Below are positions 13,406 through 19,771 of a DNA stretch of 24,757 nucleotides, one piece after another. Location: assembly GCA_964592905.1 (NCBI GenBank), contig CAZQGJ010000007.1, positions 1 to 24,757 of the forward strand, in the 5' to 3' direction. The DNA is from CAZQGJ01 sp964592905 (lineage in GTDB: Bacteria > Patescibacteriota > UBA1384 > CAYGGE01). The notes below the pieces were generated by a model. The model was not told where the DNA came from. It ran no database searches and saw only the letters and a list, made by a program, of their open reading frames with translations. Within the stretch, counting starts at the first letter, position 1. Each line of letters starts with the position of its first letter. The position numbers and the translations under genes were made by a program.

Positions 13406-14149
13406 ATGACTGACGCTGGGTACGATCCGATTGCTGAACAATACATCCGGACCAACATGAAACCGGATAAACGCTTCTCAATTGCTCCGACCATCCTCAA
13501 AATGGTTGGCATCGTCCGAAACAAAACGATTCTCGATGCCGGTTGCGGTAACGGAATCTTTACTCGGACACTAGCCTGTGACGCTTGGGACGTATATGGC
13601 TGGGACGTTTCTGGCCAACAGTTGCGTATTGCCAAAGAGATGACGCCACTGACCTGGCCCAATGTCCACTACCAAGAGAAAAACATCTTTACCGATGAAC
13701 TCCCTCGAGTGGATATTATCAACGCTCCGTTCGTCATCAACTATGCTCGGTCTGTCGAAGAGCTCGAGCAGTTGATGGTCCGCTGCTATGCCGCTCTTAA
13801 GTCGCGCGGCAAGCTAGTAGGAGTGGTAGACTTACCGTCTGGTCAGAACCTCGGTCGTTATGGAGCTAAGAAGCGACTGCTCGGACCGGCCGAAGACGGA
13901 ACACCGATTGAGATCACGGTCTTCGACAGCGGAGGTGAGGAGATTTGTACCCTCCCATCACTAGCTCGCTATTACAAAAAGGAGACGCTTGAAGTAGCGG
14001 CCCGAAAAGCTGGCTTTAGCGTTTCTTGGCAACCGCCTCTCGTTCACCCAAAGGGAATCGAGATGTACGGCGCTGAGTTCTGGAAAGGTTATACCGACAA
14101 CCCAGAGCTCGGCTATATGCTTGCTCGGAAGAGCAGACCGCCCGAATAG
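13406..14149 (+). CDS. Class I SAM-dependent methyltransferase
   Basis: A 247-aa Rossmann methyltransferase. SAM-binding motif I is ILDAGCGNGIFTRTLA (about 44-59), followed by the acidic strand end VYGWDVS and the motif region INAPFVINYA. The C-terminal part ends with HPKGIEMYGAEFW, a signature shared with the second methyltransferase of this window (17784-18491), so both belong to one family. The substrate is unknown. AAGGAGAGG precedes the ATG. It lies 31 nt after folE and before a terminator, so it is the last gene of the que transcript. Whether it acts on a deazaguanine pathway product cannot be told. Confidence 0.82.
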   Translation: MTDAGYDPIAEQYIRTNMKPDKRFSIAPTILKMVGIVRNKTILDAGCGNGIFTRTLACDAWDVYGWDVSGQQLRIAKEMTPLTWPNVHYQEKNIFTDELPRVDIINAPFVINYARSVEELEQLMVRCYAALKSRGKLVGVVDLPSGQNLGRYGAKKRLLGPAEDGTPIEITVFDSGGEEICTLPSLARYYKKETLEVAARKAGFSVSWQPPLVHPKGIEMYGAEFWKGYTDNPELGYMLARKSRPPE

Positions 14150-14160
14150 GGCGGTTTTCT
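14137..14160 (+). terminator. Terminator of the que operon
   Basis: ACCGCCC (14137-14143) pairs with GGGCGGT (14149-14155), then TTTCTTTT. The stem overlaps the methyltransferase stop codon. Confidence 0.85.
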
Positions 14161-14273
14161 TTTGCCTGAAAATTTGTAGCCATATCCTAACCATGTCAAA
14201 CCCGTTAATGCCGGATATGAGACGATGTCGTTGAGCTCTTGATAATCTTGTTACGAAAGATCTAAGTAGTGTT

Positions 14274-14310
14274 AAAAAAAGGCCCGTGCCAAACGGTCGG
14301 TGCCTTTTCT
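14274..14310 (-). terminator. Terminator of the small minus-strand gene
   Basis: AAAAGGC...CCG and CGG...GCCTTTT pair with one bulge; the A-run at 14274-14280 gives a seven-T tail on the minus strand. A second 8-bp hairpin (CTCCAGTC/GACTGGAG, about 14310-14340) lies between it and the gene. The rest of 14161-14368 shows nothing else. Confidence 0.65.
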
Positions 14311-14368
14311 CCAGTCGTATCCAGCTTGGAGGACTGGAGCCTTGCTGTATCACTTTTTGTAGAGACAG

Positions 14369-14605
14369 CTACTTTAGATGAGCTTCTACTTCGCTGAACT
14401 TCAGTCCATGGCGAGCGCAGTATGCCTTGATTTGTTCCTTGACACCTTCTGCCTCTTTCATAAGCCGATCGCTCAACCTGATGAATCTGTCAGTCCTTTC
14501 GATCCCGCCACCGGCATCTTTCCATACATCATTCGCCGACTGATGCAGTCGCTTGTACTCAGCGATCAGTTGCTGAAGCTCAGCGGGCAAGTCGCTCAGT
14601 TTCAT
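14369..14605 (-). CDS. Small helical orphan protein (78 aa)
   Basis: Not recognised. The peptide MKLSDLPAELQQLIAEYKRL...RFIRLSDRLMKEAEGVKEQI is almost entirely helical with charged heptads, probably a short coiled coil, and is soluble. Two in-frame ATGs compete: one at 14614 directly abuts GGAAGG and is too close, while the one at 14605 sits 9 nt away and is preferred. A promoter (14647-14674) and a terminator (14274-14310) on the same strand frame it as an independent unit, which supports a real gene. Confidence 0.62.
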   Translation of the reverse strand: MKLSDLPAELQQLIAEYKRLHQSANDVWKDAGGGIERTDRFIRLSDRLMKEAEGVKEQIKAYCARHGLKFSEVEAHLK

Positions 14606-14646
14606 CGTTCCCATCCTTCCTGATGTAGTCTCCTAGAGCTAATACT

Positions 14647-14674
14647 CTTATACGCTTATTCTGAACTTTTGCAA
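14647..14674 (-). promoter_or_regulatory. Promoter of the small helical protein gene
   Basis: On the minus strand TTGCAA (14674-14669), 16-bp spacer, TATAAG (14652-14647). Confidence 0.5.
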
Positions 14675-14701
14675 GCATCAACATGCGTGAGGCTACCTAG
14701 A

Positions 14702-14757
14702 TATAGTAAAATAAGTGGACAGAGGAGTGTGTTATGAGTGAGACAAGATGGCAATAA
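14702..14757 (+). promoter_or_regulatory. TATAGT box and 7-codon leader ORF before the M23-like gene
   Basis: TATAGT at about 14702-14708. AGAGGAG (14721-14727) is well placed for an ATG at 14734 that reads MSETRWQ and stops at 14755-14757, overlapping the real start at 14748 in another frame. The main start is 20 nt from AGAGGAG and may depend on this leader for translation. Confidence 0.4.
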
Positions 14758-15716
14758 TTGAACGCTTGAAACTTCTTGGTTGGAAAAAGCTCTCTCTGAT
14801 AACTGGAGGGGTATTAATTAGTCTGTTTGGCGTGGCCGCTGCGGCCCATATCAGTCAAAACGGCCTTACTCCCAAACGCAACTTCGTTACCTATTCAAGT
14901 CCAGTTCCAACTGCAACCCTTAGCTCTTCTCCCACACCCTCACCCTCGGCGAGCCAGACGCCAGCGCCGGTAATCTCGTCTAGCCCCAAGGCGACCCAGA
15001 CTCGTAGCCCTAGCCCACAAGCCACCGTAACTTTAGCGGCATCGCCTTCGACTAGTCCAACCTCGACTCCCTCGCCCAGTCCTTCACCTAGTCCATCATC
15101 TTCTACAGTAGCCAATGGCTGTACCAATAATGCCAATCCATCCTTCAGTAATCAGCTGATTGACCCTAGTCTGGTGACGAACATCTTGCCGCCCCCGAAT
15201 ATTGCTAAGCCTAGCGAACACCTGAAAACGCATAGCTATGTTGATACTGCTGCCCCAGGTGTGCCGCTCTATGCACCGATTGATATGGAGTTAATTAGCG
15301 GAGCTCATTATGTCGGCGGACCGTACATGTTTGATTTCCGTATCAGCTGCGAAGTGACCTTGCGTTTAGCTCATGTCATCGATCCGATCGCCAAGCTCAA
15401 AGATGCCTTACCGGCCGAAGCGAAAAATAACTCATTGAGCGATGAGGTCAAGCCAGCGATCGCGGTCAAGGCCGGCGAACTAATCGCGTATAGTGGCGGC
15501 CCGCCTCATGTCCCTAATAGTGGACTCGACTTCGGACTCTACAACTCAACTCGGCCCAATAAGTATGTTGGCAGCCAGACGAGTCCTACCTATACAACTG
15601 CAATCTGTCCTTTCGATTATTTTTCAGAATCGTTGAAAGCAGCCTATAAAACAAAGTTTAATCTTAGTCGCAATGAGGCGGCGATGGTGGCTGACGGCGA
15701 CTCGTTTTGTCAGTAG
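14748..15716 (+). CDS. Membrane-anchored LytM/M23-like protein, catalytic residues not seen
   Basis: A 322-aa envelope protein. It has a basic N-terminus and one membrane helix (about 17-33), then a long Ser/Pro/Thr linker (50-120, with SPSPSPSPS runs) that would cross the wall, then a globular domain. That domain has the layout of M23 peptidases: PGVPLYAPIDMELISG, an LRLAHV strand, VKAGELIAYSG and SGLDFGLYN. The zinc ligands expected in H-x(3)-D and H-x-H are missing, so a binding or regulatory role is likelier than hydrolysis. A C-terminal Cys pair may form a disulfide. A second protein with the same layout starts at 21326. The frame is closed by a TGA just upstream of the ATG. Confidence 0.65.
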   Translation: MAIIERLKLLGWKKLSLITGGVLISLFGVAAAAHISQNGLTPKRNFVTYSSPVPTATLSSSPTPSPSASQTPAPVISSSPKATQTRSPSPQATVTLAASPSTSPTSTPSPSPSPSPSSSTVANGCTNNANPSFSNQLIDPSLVTNILPPPNIAKPSEHLKTHSYVDTAAPGVPLYAPIDMELISGAHYVGGPYMFDFRISCEVTLRLAHVIDPIAKLKDALPAEAKNNSLSDEVKPAIAVKAGELIAYSGGPPHVPNSGLDFGLYNSTRPNKYVGSQTSPTYTTAICPFDYFSESLKAAYKTKFNLSRNEAAMVADGDSFCQ

Positions 15717-15740
15717 CTTTTTGGTTTGAGCGATAAGGAG

Positions 15741-15746
15741 TATAGT
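15741..15746 (+). promoter_or_regulatory. -10 box TATAGT of the HIT gene
   Basis: GGAGTATAGTCGAG, 17 nt before the ATG at 15764, with AAGGAG between. Confidence 0.55.
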
Positions 15747-15763
15747 CGAGATAAGGAGCTATT

Positions 15764-16156
15764 ATGGATGACTGTATTTTTTGTAAGATCATCGACCGCC
15801 AAGTCCCTGGCTTGATTATTGCTGAAACCGATCAGGCAATAGTTTTCGTCTCTCGCGAGAACCACCCATTGGTAGTTCCTAAGCAGCACATCAAAGATAT
15901 TTATGAGTTAGATGAGGCAACCGGCAGTGCACTAATGACAGAGCTGATTAAGACGGCTAAGGCAGTCAAAAAAGGGTTAGGTTGCGACGGAGTTTATATT
16001 ACTCAGGCCAACGAACCAGCCGGAGGACAAGAAGTTTTCCATCTTCATTTCCATGTCTATCCTCGCTGGAATGATGTAACAAGAAATCAGGTTGAGCTCA
16101 GAGACGACAGCGAGCGACAGATAACTATGGAGAAAGTTAAGGCTGAGTATGAATGA
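15764..16156 (+). CDS. HIT-family nucleotide hydrolase
   Basis: A 130-aa histidine-triad protein of the Hint/PKCI-like branch. It opens with CIFCKII (Cys4 and Cys7, a zinc knuckle) and carries the triad HLHFHVY at 93-99. The residue before this, in GGQEVFHLHFH, is normal for Hint proteins. Such enzymes cleave purine nucleoside phosphoramidates and adenylates left over from metabolism. The start is set by AAGGAG 7-8 nt before the ATG, directly after a TATAGT box. Confidence 0.92.
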   Translation: MDDCIFCKIIDRQVPGLIIAETDQAIVFVSRENHPLVVPKQHIKDIYELDEATGSALMTELIKTAKAVKKGLGCDGVYITQANEPAGGQEVFHLHFHVYPRWNDVTRNQVELRDDSERQITMEKVKAEYE

Positions 16157-16273
16157 GTAAATATCTATGACAGAAGCATTTCAGTTAATATTTTTCTGTG
16201 GAATAATTATGAACCTATATATTCGCGATTCGTTTTTATAATAATATGAAATAAATGAAACAGGAGTATCAAG

Positions 16274-16558
16274 ATGAGTACAGCTGGTGTCGCAGCAGCT
16301 GCCGCGGCCGCGGCTCAAAATAACGCGATTGCAGCTTTGGGTAGTATCGTTGCGGTTGAACCAGACGTATTTTTAAGTATTCTAGATAAGAATAAAGAAG
16401 CGATAGTCATTACCGCCTATGGTAATCTGTTTGAGCGAAAATATCGATACCTAACGAACTATAAAGGTCTTACATTTTTCTCTCATAATTCTGATGAGCT
16501 ACAACTGCCAACGCATGTCGAAGTTTTCAGGGCAAAGAAAATCTGGATCCCAAGGTAG
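16274..16558 (+). CDS. Conserved Ala-rich small protein (94 aa)
   Basis: The N-terminus MSTAGVAAAAAAAA is followed by IAALGSIVAVEPDVFLSIL, then strands AIVITAYGNLF and KYRYLTNYKGLTFFSHN, and VEVFRAKKIWIP at the end. I recall small bacterial proteins of this layout with no assigned function, but cannot name a family. No membrane helix is convincing despite the Ala run. AGGAG lies 7 nt before the ATG, and TATAAT (16237-16242) upstream may be its -10. The gap 16157-16273 otherwise shows only a loose hairpin (ACAGAA/TTCTGT). Confidence 0.72.
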   Translation: MSTAGVAAAAAAAAQNNAIAALGSIVAVEPDVFLSILDKNKEAIVITAYGNLFERKYRYLTNYKGLTFFSHNSDELQLPTHVEVFRAKKIWIPR

Positions 16559-16662
16559 CGATGACTATCCAAAGTAAGGAGTGCTCTGGGATTCGGCTGC
16601 GCTATATTCCAAACTTTGAGCTATTTCAATCTGATTTTTCTAGATTAGTCAAAATCCGTAGC

Positions 16663-16691
16663 TATACAGTTAACCTGTCGAGCGATATAAT
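16663..16691 (+). promoter_or_regulatory. Promoter before the AroE-like gene
   Basis: TATACA (16663-16668), 17-bp spacer, TATAAT (16686-16691). The predicted transcript start falls at about 16698, exactly on an ATG. Confidence 0.55.
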
Positions 16692-16697
16692 CAAACC

Positions 16698-16781
16698 ATG
16701 AGATTATTCCTTGAAGTCATCACCTTAACTGACGACCAAGCTATCTCTGTAGATGGTGCTAATTGGAAGCTTTGGCCGTAA
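16698..16781 (+). CDS. Possible leaderless 27-codon ORF
   Basis: ATG at the predicted transcription start. It reads MRLFLEVITLTDDQAI and ends KLWP before TAA. It overlaps the AroE-like frame (from 16753) in another frame. An upstream 46-codon ORF (16561-16701), starting 2 nt after the preceding gene, ends in an ATGA overlap with it. No ribosome site is seen. It could be a leader peptide, the N-terminus of the AroE-like protein lost to a frameshift, or chance. Confidence 0.25.
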   Translation: MRLFLEVITLTDDQAISVDGANWKLWP

Positions 16782-17715
16782 CATGAGTAAGGACTCCCCG
16801 TTTAAAGAGAGTAAAATACCTGTTCTTGATTCTGTCGTTGAGCTCGAAAAGTTTATTGTTCGTTTCCCTGATTTTAAGTTCTGCCTTTATCTAGCATTTA
16901 AAAACGAGGCTGATTGGGAGAAATCTACTAGCCGCGTCTATATGAATCAGACTCTTCCACGCTTTCTTTATATTCCGGTCAATATCGTTAAGGAGGATTA
17001 CCGCTCGCTCAGTCAGCTATATGCTTATGTCAACGAAAAGCCCCAGATAGTTGCGATTAATCAGACCCAGCCGCACAAGAGTAACCCCGTACTAATGGAT
17101 CTTTTTAAGGATTTGCCAGGTTTACCAACAAATGTCGATGCATTGGTGAAGGATAAGAGTGGCAATTTACTCCCATACGATTTAAATGGACCTTCTTTTG
17201 TAGGTTGGTTTAACGATGAGATAGGTACTTTTACCGCTAAGACCGTTGTTCTCGTTGGTATTGGTGGAGTCGGTGAGCCTATCGCCCGAAGACTTATTCA
17301 AGACAAACCTAAAAAGCTAATTCTTGTCGATCCTGTCGACAAGCAATTATTAGCACAAGAGATAGCTCGAGTTGGTTCTGTTGAATATGTCTCTAACCTA
17401 AATCAGCTGGCAATAACTCAGGATGATGAATTAATCCTACTCAATGCTGCCGGTAAAGAGGGTGTCGGTGACGATTCTGGCGTCATCAGTTTGTTACAAA
17501 GCAAAAAGGGTACGCAGGCTATTTTTGTCGATCTTCGGCCTCAACTCGATATTGATATTGTCAAACTAGCCCAAGAGCTCGGTTGGCAAGCCTATACTGG
17601 ATTTGGGATGAACGCTAGGAATGATTACGCGCTTATAGAGAAAATTGCAGCTTTGATTGGCGAAGCTCCCCCAATATTTGATAAGTTCCAAGTATTAGTT
17701 GAAAATGCTTCATAA
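16753..17715 (+). CDS. Shikimate-dehydrogenase-like protein with altered active site
   Basis: The order of motifs matches AroE: IGSFGRNMSKDSP (4-16; AroE has IG-x-P-x-x-HS-x-SP), NQTQPHK (103-109; AroE N-V-T-x-PHK with catalytic Lys109 kept), YDLNGPSFVGWF (142-153; AroE N-T-D-G-x-G), the nucleotide loop VLVGIGGVGEPIARRL (167-182), NAAGKEG (AroE N-A-T-x-x-G-M) and a C-terminal GFGM. The catalytic Asp position is Asn145, so normal shikimate dehydrogenation is doubtful; a related substrate is possible. The ATG at 16753 has no ribosome site and directly follows an in-frame TAG. A second ATG at 16783 would remove the IG...SP motif. Start uncertain. Confidence 0.68.
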   Translation: MVLIGSFGRNMSKDSPFKESKIPVLDSVVELEKFIVRFPDFKFCLYLAFKNEADWEKSTSRVYMNQTLPRFLYIPVNIVKEDYRSLSQLYAYVNEKPQIVAINQTQPHKSNPVLMDLFKDLPGLPTNVDALVKDKSGNLLPYDLNGPSFVGWFNDEIGTFTAKTVVLVGIGGVGEPIARRLIQDKPKKLILVDPVDKQLLAQEIARVGSVEYVSNLNQLAITQDDELILLNAAGKEGVGDDSGVISLLQSKKGTQAIFVDLRPQLDIDIVKLAQELGWQAYTGFGMNARNDYALIEKIAALIGEAPPIFDKFQVLVENAS

Positions 17716-17783
17716 GGCCCGTATTAATTATTTATTTATAATTTAGGAGAGCTACGACGCAACGAGTTGAACAGTTTGATCAA

Positions 17784-18491
17784 ATGGAAAATAAATATGG
17801 TTCCTTTGTTTCGGGTGACCCGATGCGAAACTTTCTTCACTATCCCTCGGTGATGGCCGAACTGGGAGATCTGCGGGGCAAACATATTCTGGACGTCGGC
17901 TGTGGGAGCGGTCTATTTGATAGAATTCTAGCCCAACAAGGAGCAAGTGTTCTTGCTTATGATGGTTCGGCTAAATTTATCGCCGAAGCCAAGCACGTAG
18001 AATTAAATCATCCTCAGGGTATTCAGTTCATTCAGGCTGAAGCTAGTCAATTCCGAACAGCAGAACTCTGTGACGATGCCGTATCGGTCTTAGTGCTCCC
18101 ATACATTGATAATGAAGCAAAACTTGGTCAAACCTTTGCTACTACTGCCCGAGCCCTCAAAGAGAGGGGTAGATTTGTCTCGGCTGTTATTAATCCAGAT
18201 TTTAAAGCCTTTGGAGAAGTTATTGCCAATCGTCGTTTTACCCTTGTTGGCGAAGGTCGTGTGCAGGTCGAGTTTCTCGATCCAAAAACGCTTGAACGAT
18301 CACTTGATGTCGTAGAACTCTCTCAATTTTCCCGAGAGGCATATGAGGACGCCGCTCTCGGTAATGGTTTCGGTACGGCTGATTGGAAAGCGTTACACCC
18401 TACCGAAGCCGGGATTGAACAGTTAGGATTTGATTTCTGGGAGCAGATCCGAGCTGAACAGCCTTATGCCATCCTTGTCGTTGCCAAGTAA
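17784..18491 (+). CDS. Class I SAM-dependent methyltransferase, second family member
   Basis: Motif I is HILDVGCGSGLFDRILA, followed by VLAYDGS and the motif II region SVLVLPYI. It ends HPTEAGIEQLGFDFWEQIR, matching the tail of the methyltransferase at 13406-14149. The substrate is unknown. The ATG used here has no ribosome site. AGGAG at 17745-17749 instead points to ACG codons at 17754/17757 in frame, and the codons between read TQRVEQFDQ, a normal-looking N-terminus. The real protein is probably 8-10 residues longer, from a non-ATG start or a mutated/misread ATG. Confidence 0.82.
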   Translation: MENKYGSFVSGDPMRNFLHYPSVMAELGDLRGKHILDVGCGSGLFDRILAQQGASVLAYDGSAKFIAEAKHVELNHPQGIQFIQAEASQFRTAELCDDAVSVLVLPYIDNEAKLGQTFATTARALKERGRFVSAVINPDFKAFGEVIANRRFTLVGEGRVQVEFLDPKTLERSLDVVELSQFSREAYEDAALGNGFGTADWKALHPTEAGIEQLGFDFWEQIRAEQPYAILVVAK

Positions 18492-18514
18492 TGTACGTAT
18501 GCATGCCAAGAGAC

Positions 18515-18543
18515 TTGACAAACGGCTTGCAATAGCGTATAGT
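18515..18543 (+). promoter_or_regulatory. Promoter of the structured leader and receiver-like gene
   Basis: TTGACA (18515-18520), 17-bp spacer, TATAGT (18538-18543). The leader to the ATG is about 190 nt, far longer than elsewhere in the window. Confidence 0.8.
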
Positions 18544-18573
18544 AATTCCATTAACAATTTGAATTAAATAGTC

Positions 18574-18682
18574 ACCCATCTAGATGGGTTGCTCGCAAGA
18601 ACTCGTAGGTCAATCCACTATTCGTGGAGAGGACTTATCCCGATGAATTATTTATCGAGATAAGTACGCCTACGCGTTTTTT
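18574..18682 (+). ncRNA. Structured leader RNA, three-way junction followed by T-run
   Basis: A palindromic hairpin ACCCAT-CTAG-ATGGGT (18574-18589) comes first. CGTAGG (18604-18609) can pair with CCTACG (18669-18674), enclosing two hairpins: CCAC/GTGG (18615-18627) and CTTATC...CGAT/ATCG...GATAAG (18634-18664). Directly after is CGTTTTTTGTTTT. The 3' strand of the closing stem also takes part in ACGC-CTAC-GCGT, a small terminator-like hairpin, so the two forms exclude each other. It resembles a riboswitch or attenuator, but I do not recognise the class. Confidence 0.45.
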
Positions 18683-18683
18683 G

Positions 18684-18740
18684 TTTTCTCGGTTCTCATG
18701 GGAATGGCAATAGGGCTGTTCTCAGGAGAGACCGAGGAAA
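18684..18740 (+). promoter_or_regulatory. Hairpin burying the ribosome site of the receiver-like gene
   Basis: TTTTCTCGGT (18684-18693) pairs with ACCGAGGAAA (18731-18740), 10 bp with one wobble, and covers the GAGGAAA ribosome site of the ATG at 18742. The loop contains a 15-codon ORF (18698-18745, MGMAIGLFSGETEET) whose TGA overlaps the gene start. Confidence 0.5.
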
Positions 18741-18741
18741 C

Positions 18742-19257
18742 ATGATGGACAAATCGGCAAGCACTGAATTTGACAGGGTTCGTGCTGCGATCGAAAGAAG
18801 TAAAAAGTACCTTTATAAGAAGGGTATGATTCTGATCGTAGACGACAAGTTGGAGGAGCGCAAGAAGGCACGTGTCATTGTCGAAGCGGCTGGATATCTT
18901 ACTCATACTTGTGATTTTCCGGTCGATGACAGCGACGCTGACTGGCAGAACTTCCTGTTCTACCTGTCGGTGTCTGACGGAGTTCTCACAGATCTGGTAA
19001 ACCTCAGGGGCAAGCCGCAAGGCCTGCTCATCGCTCTCGAAGCGGTGAGCCAGGGAAAGCCGGTTGTGATCTGCACTAACACGAAAGAACAGGGCGGCCA
19101 CCACGGTGAGGCAATCGGCTGGATCTACGATGGGTACTTCGCCCGCGTTAAGACCCGTGTTGGCTGGATCGAAGTCATACCGGATGACCAGGGTGTCTGG
19201 GAAAAAAACTGGGTTGGCGCTATTGAACTTCTCAAGCAGCGCATTAAGAGCACATAG
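18742..19257 (+). CDS. Atypical receiver-like protein (171 aa)
   Basis: After a 25-residue helical tail, GMILIVDDKLEERKKARVIVEAAGY (28-52) is the first strand and helix of a response-regulator receiver with Asp34-Asp35. SDGVLTDLVNL has Asp84 at the phosphoacceptor place, and PVVICTNT supplies a switch Thr/Ser. The stretch GLLIALEAVSQGKPVV is like receiver-like orphan proteins common in CPR genomes. The conserved Lys is not seen and GGHHGEAIGW replaces it, so phosphorylation is uncertain. Two ATGs (18742, 18745) follow GAGGAAA. GC content and codon use differ from the adjacent methyltransferase. Upstream lie a structured leader and a hairpin that hides the ribosome site. Confidence 0.62.
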   Translation: MMDKSASTEFDRVRAAIERSKKYLYKKGMILIVDDKLEERKKARVIVEAAGYLTHTCDFPVDDSDADWQNFLFYLSVSDGVLTDLVNLRGKPQGLLIALEAVSQGKPVVICTNTKEQGGHHGEAIGWIYDGYFARVKTRVGWIEVIPDDQGVWEKNWVGAIELLKQRIKST

Positions 19258-19263
19258 CTCTTC

Positions 19264-19300
19264 GGGCCAGCGGCGTAGTACGTACGCTGGCCCTCCTTTC
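19264..19300 (+). terminator. Terminator after the receiver-like gene
   Basis: GGGCCAGCG (19264-19272) pairs perfectly with CGCTGGCCC (19285-19293), followed by TCCTTTC, a weak T-tract. Confidence 0.65.
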
Positions 19301-19347
19301 AAAGCTCATTGAATCGTTCAGTGGGTTTTGACAAGGAGGAACGGAAA

Positions 19348-19758
19348 GTGAAAGATCTGATCGCTACTCTGTCCGGATTTGCCGGGCATTTGAAGGTTGA
19401 GCTGGACAGAATCAACCGGCAGAGTGGGCAGCGATCCCACGTCCAGACGGTGTCGGTGCAGGATCCTATCGGCGTCTATATCGTCCATACCGACAGCTGG
19501 GGATCGTTCCGACAGTCGGTTGGGCAGGCTGGCACTAACAAGTTCTGCCGGATCTACGTTTACGACGCACAGTCCGACAAGCGAATTGGTTACAGCGCCC
19601 AGTACGACTACCGCGATCCGGATGACTACGGGCGAGACCGATGGGAATTCTACTTCACGCAGGTGTCGATCGTGGATGTCACCGAGACGACTGTTACCGT
19701 CGATGCCGTTGGTCGCGGTCCAAGGACTACGAGAGTCAAGATTCCGATTGAGCGATAA
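19348..19758 (+). CDS. Orphan protein (136 aa)
   Basis: Not recognised. The start is GTG at 19348, 7 nt after AAGGAGGA; an in-frame TTG upstream (19309) has no such site. A short N-terminal helix (DLIATLSGFAGHLKVELDRI) is followed by a beta-rich domain with GVYIVHTDSWGSF, FCRIYVYDAQSDKRIGYSAQYDYRD and VSIVDVTETTVTVDAVG. No membrane segment, no Cys pair. Base composition is GC-rich like the gene before it, so the two probably share an origin. It has its own terminator. Confidence 0.66.
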   Translation: MKDLIATLSGFAGHLKVELDRINRQSGQRSHVQTVSVQDPIGVYIVHTDSWGSFRQSVGQAGTNKFCRIYVYDAQSDKRIGYSAQYDYRDPDDYGRDRWEFYFTQVSIVDVTETTVTVDAVGRGPRTTRVKIPIER

Positions 19759-19771
19759 CAAAGCAATAGGT

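Noticed and set aside
15296..15306. Another copy of the tRNA-end repeat (AGCGGAGCT)
   Set aside because: It lies inside a coding frame and lacks the GTTCTAA half.
19309..19347. Longer N-terminus from TTG 19309 for the 136-aa orphan
   Set aside because: The added codons contain the AAGGAGGA ribosome site of the GTG at 19348.
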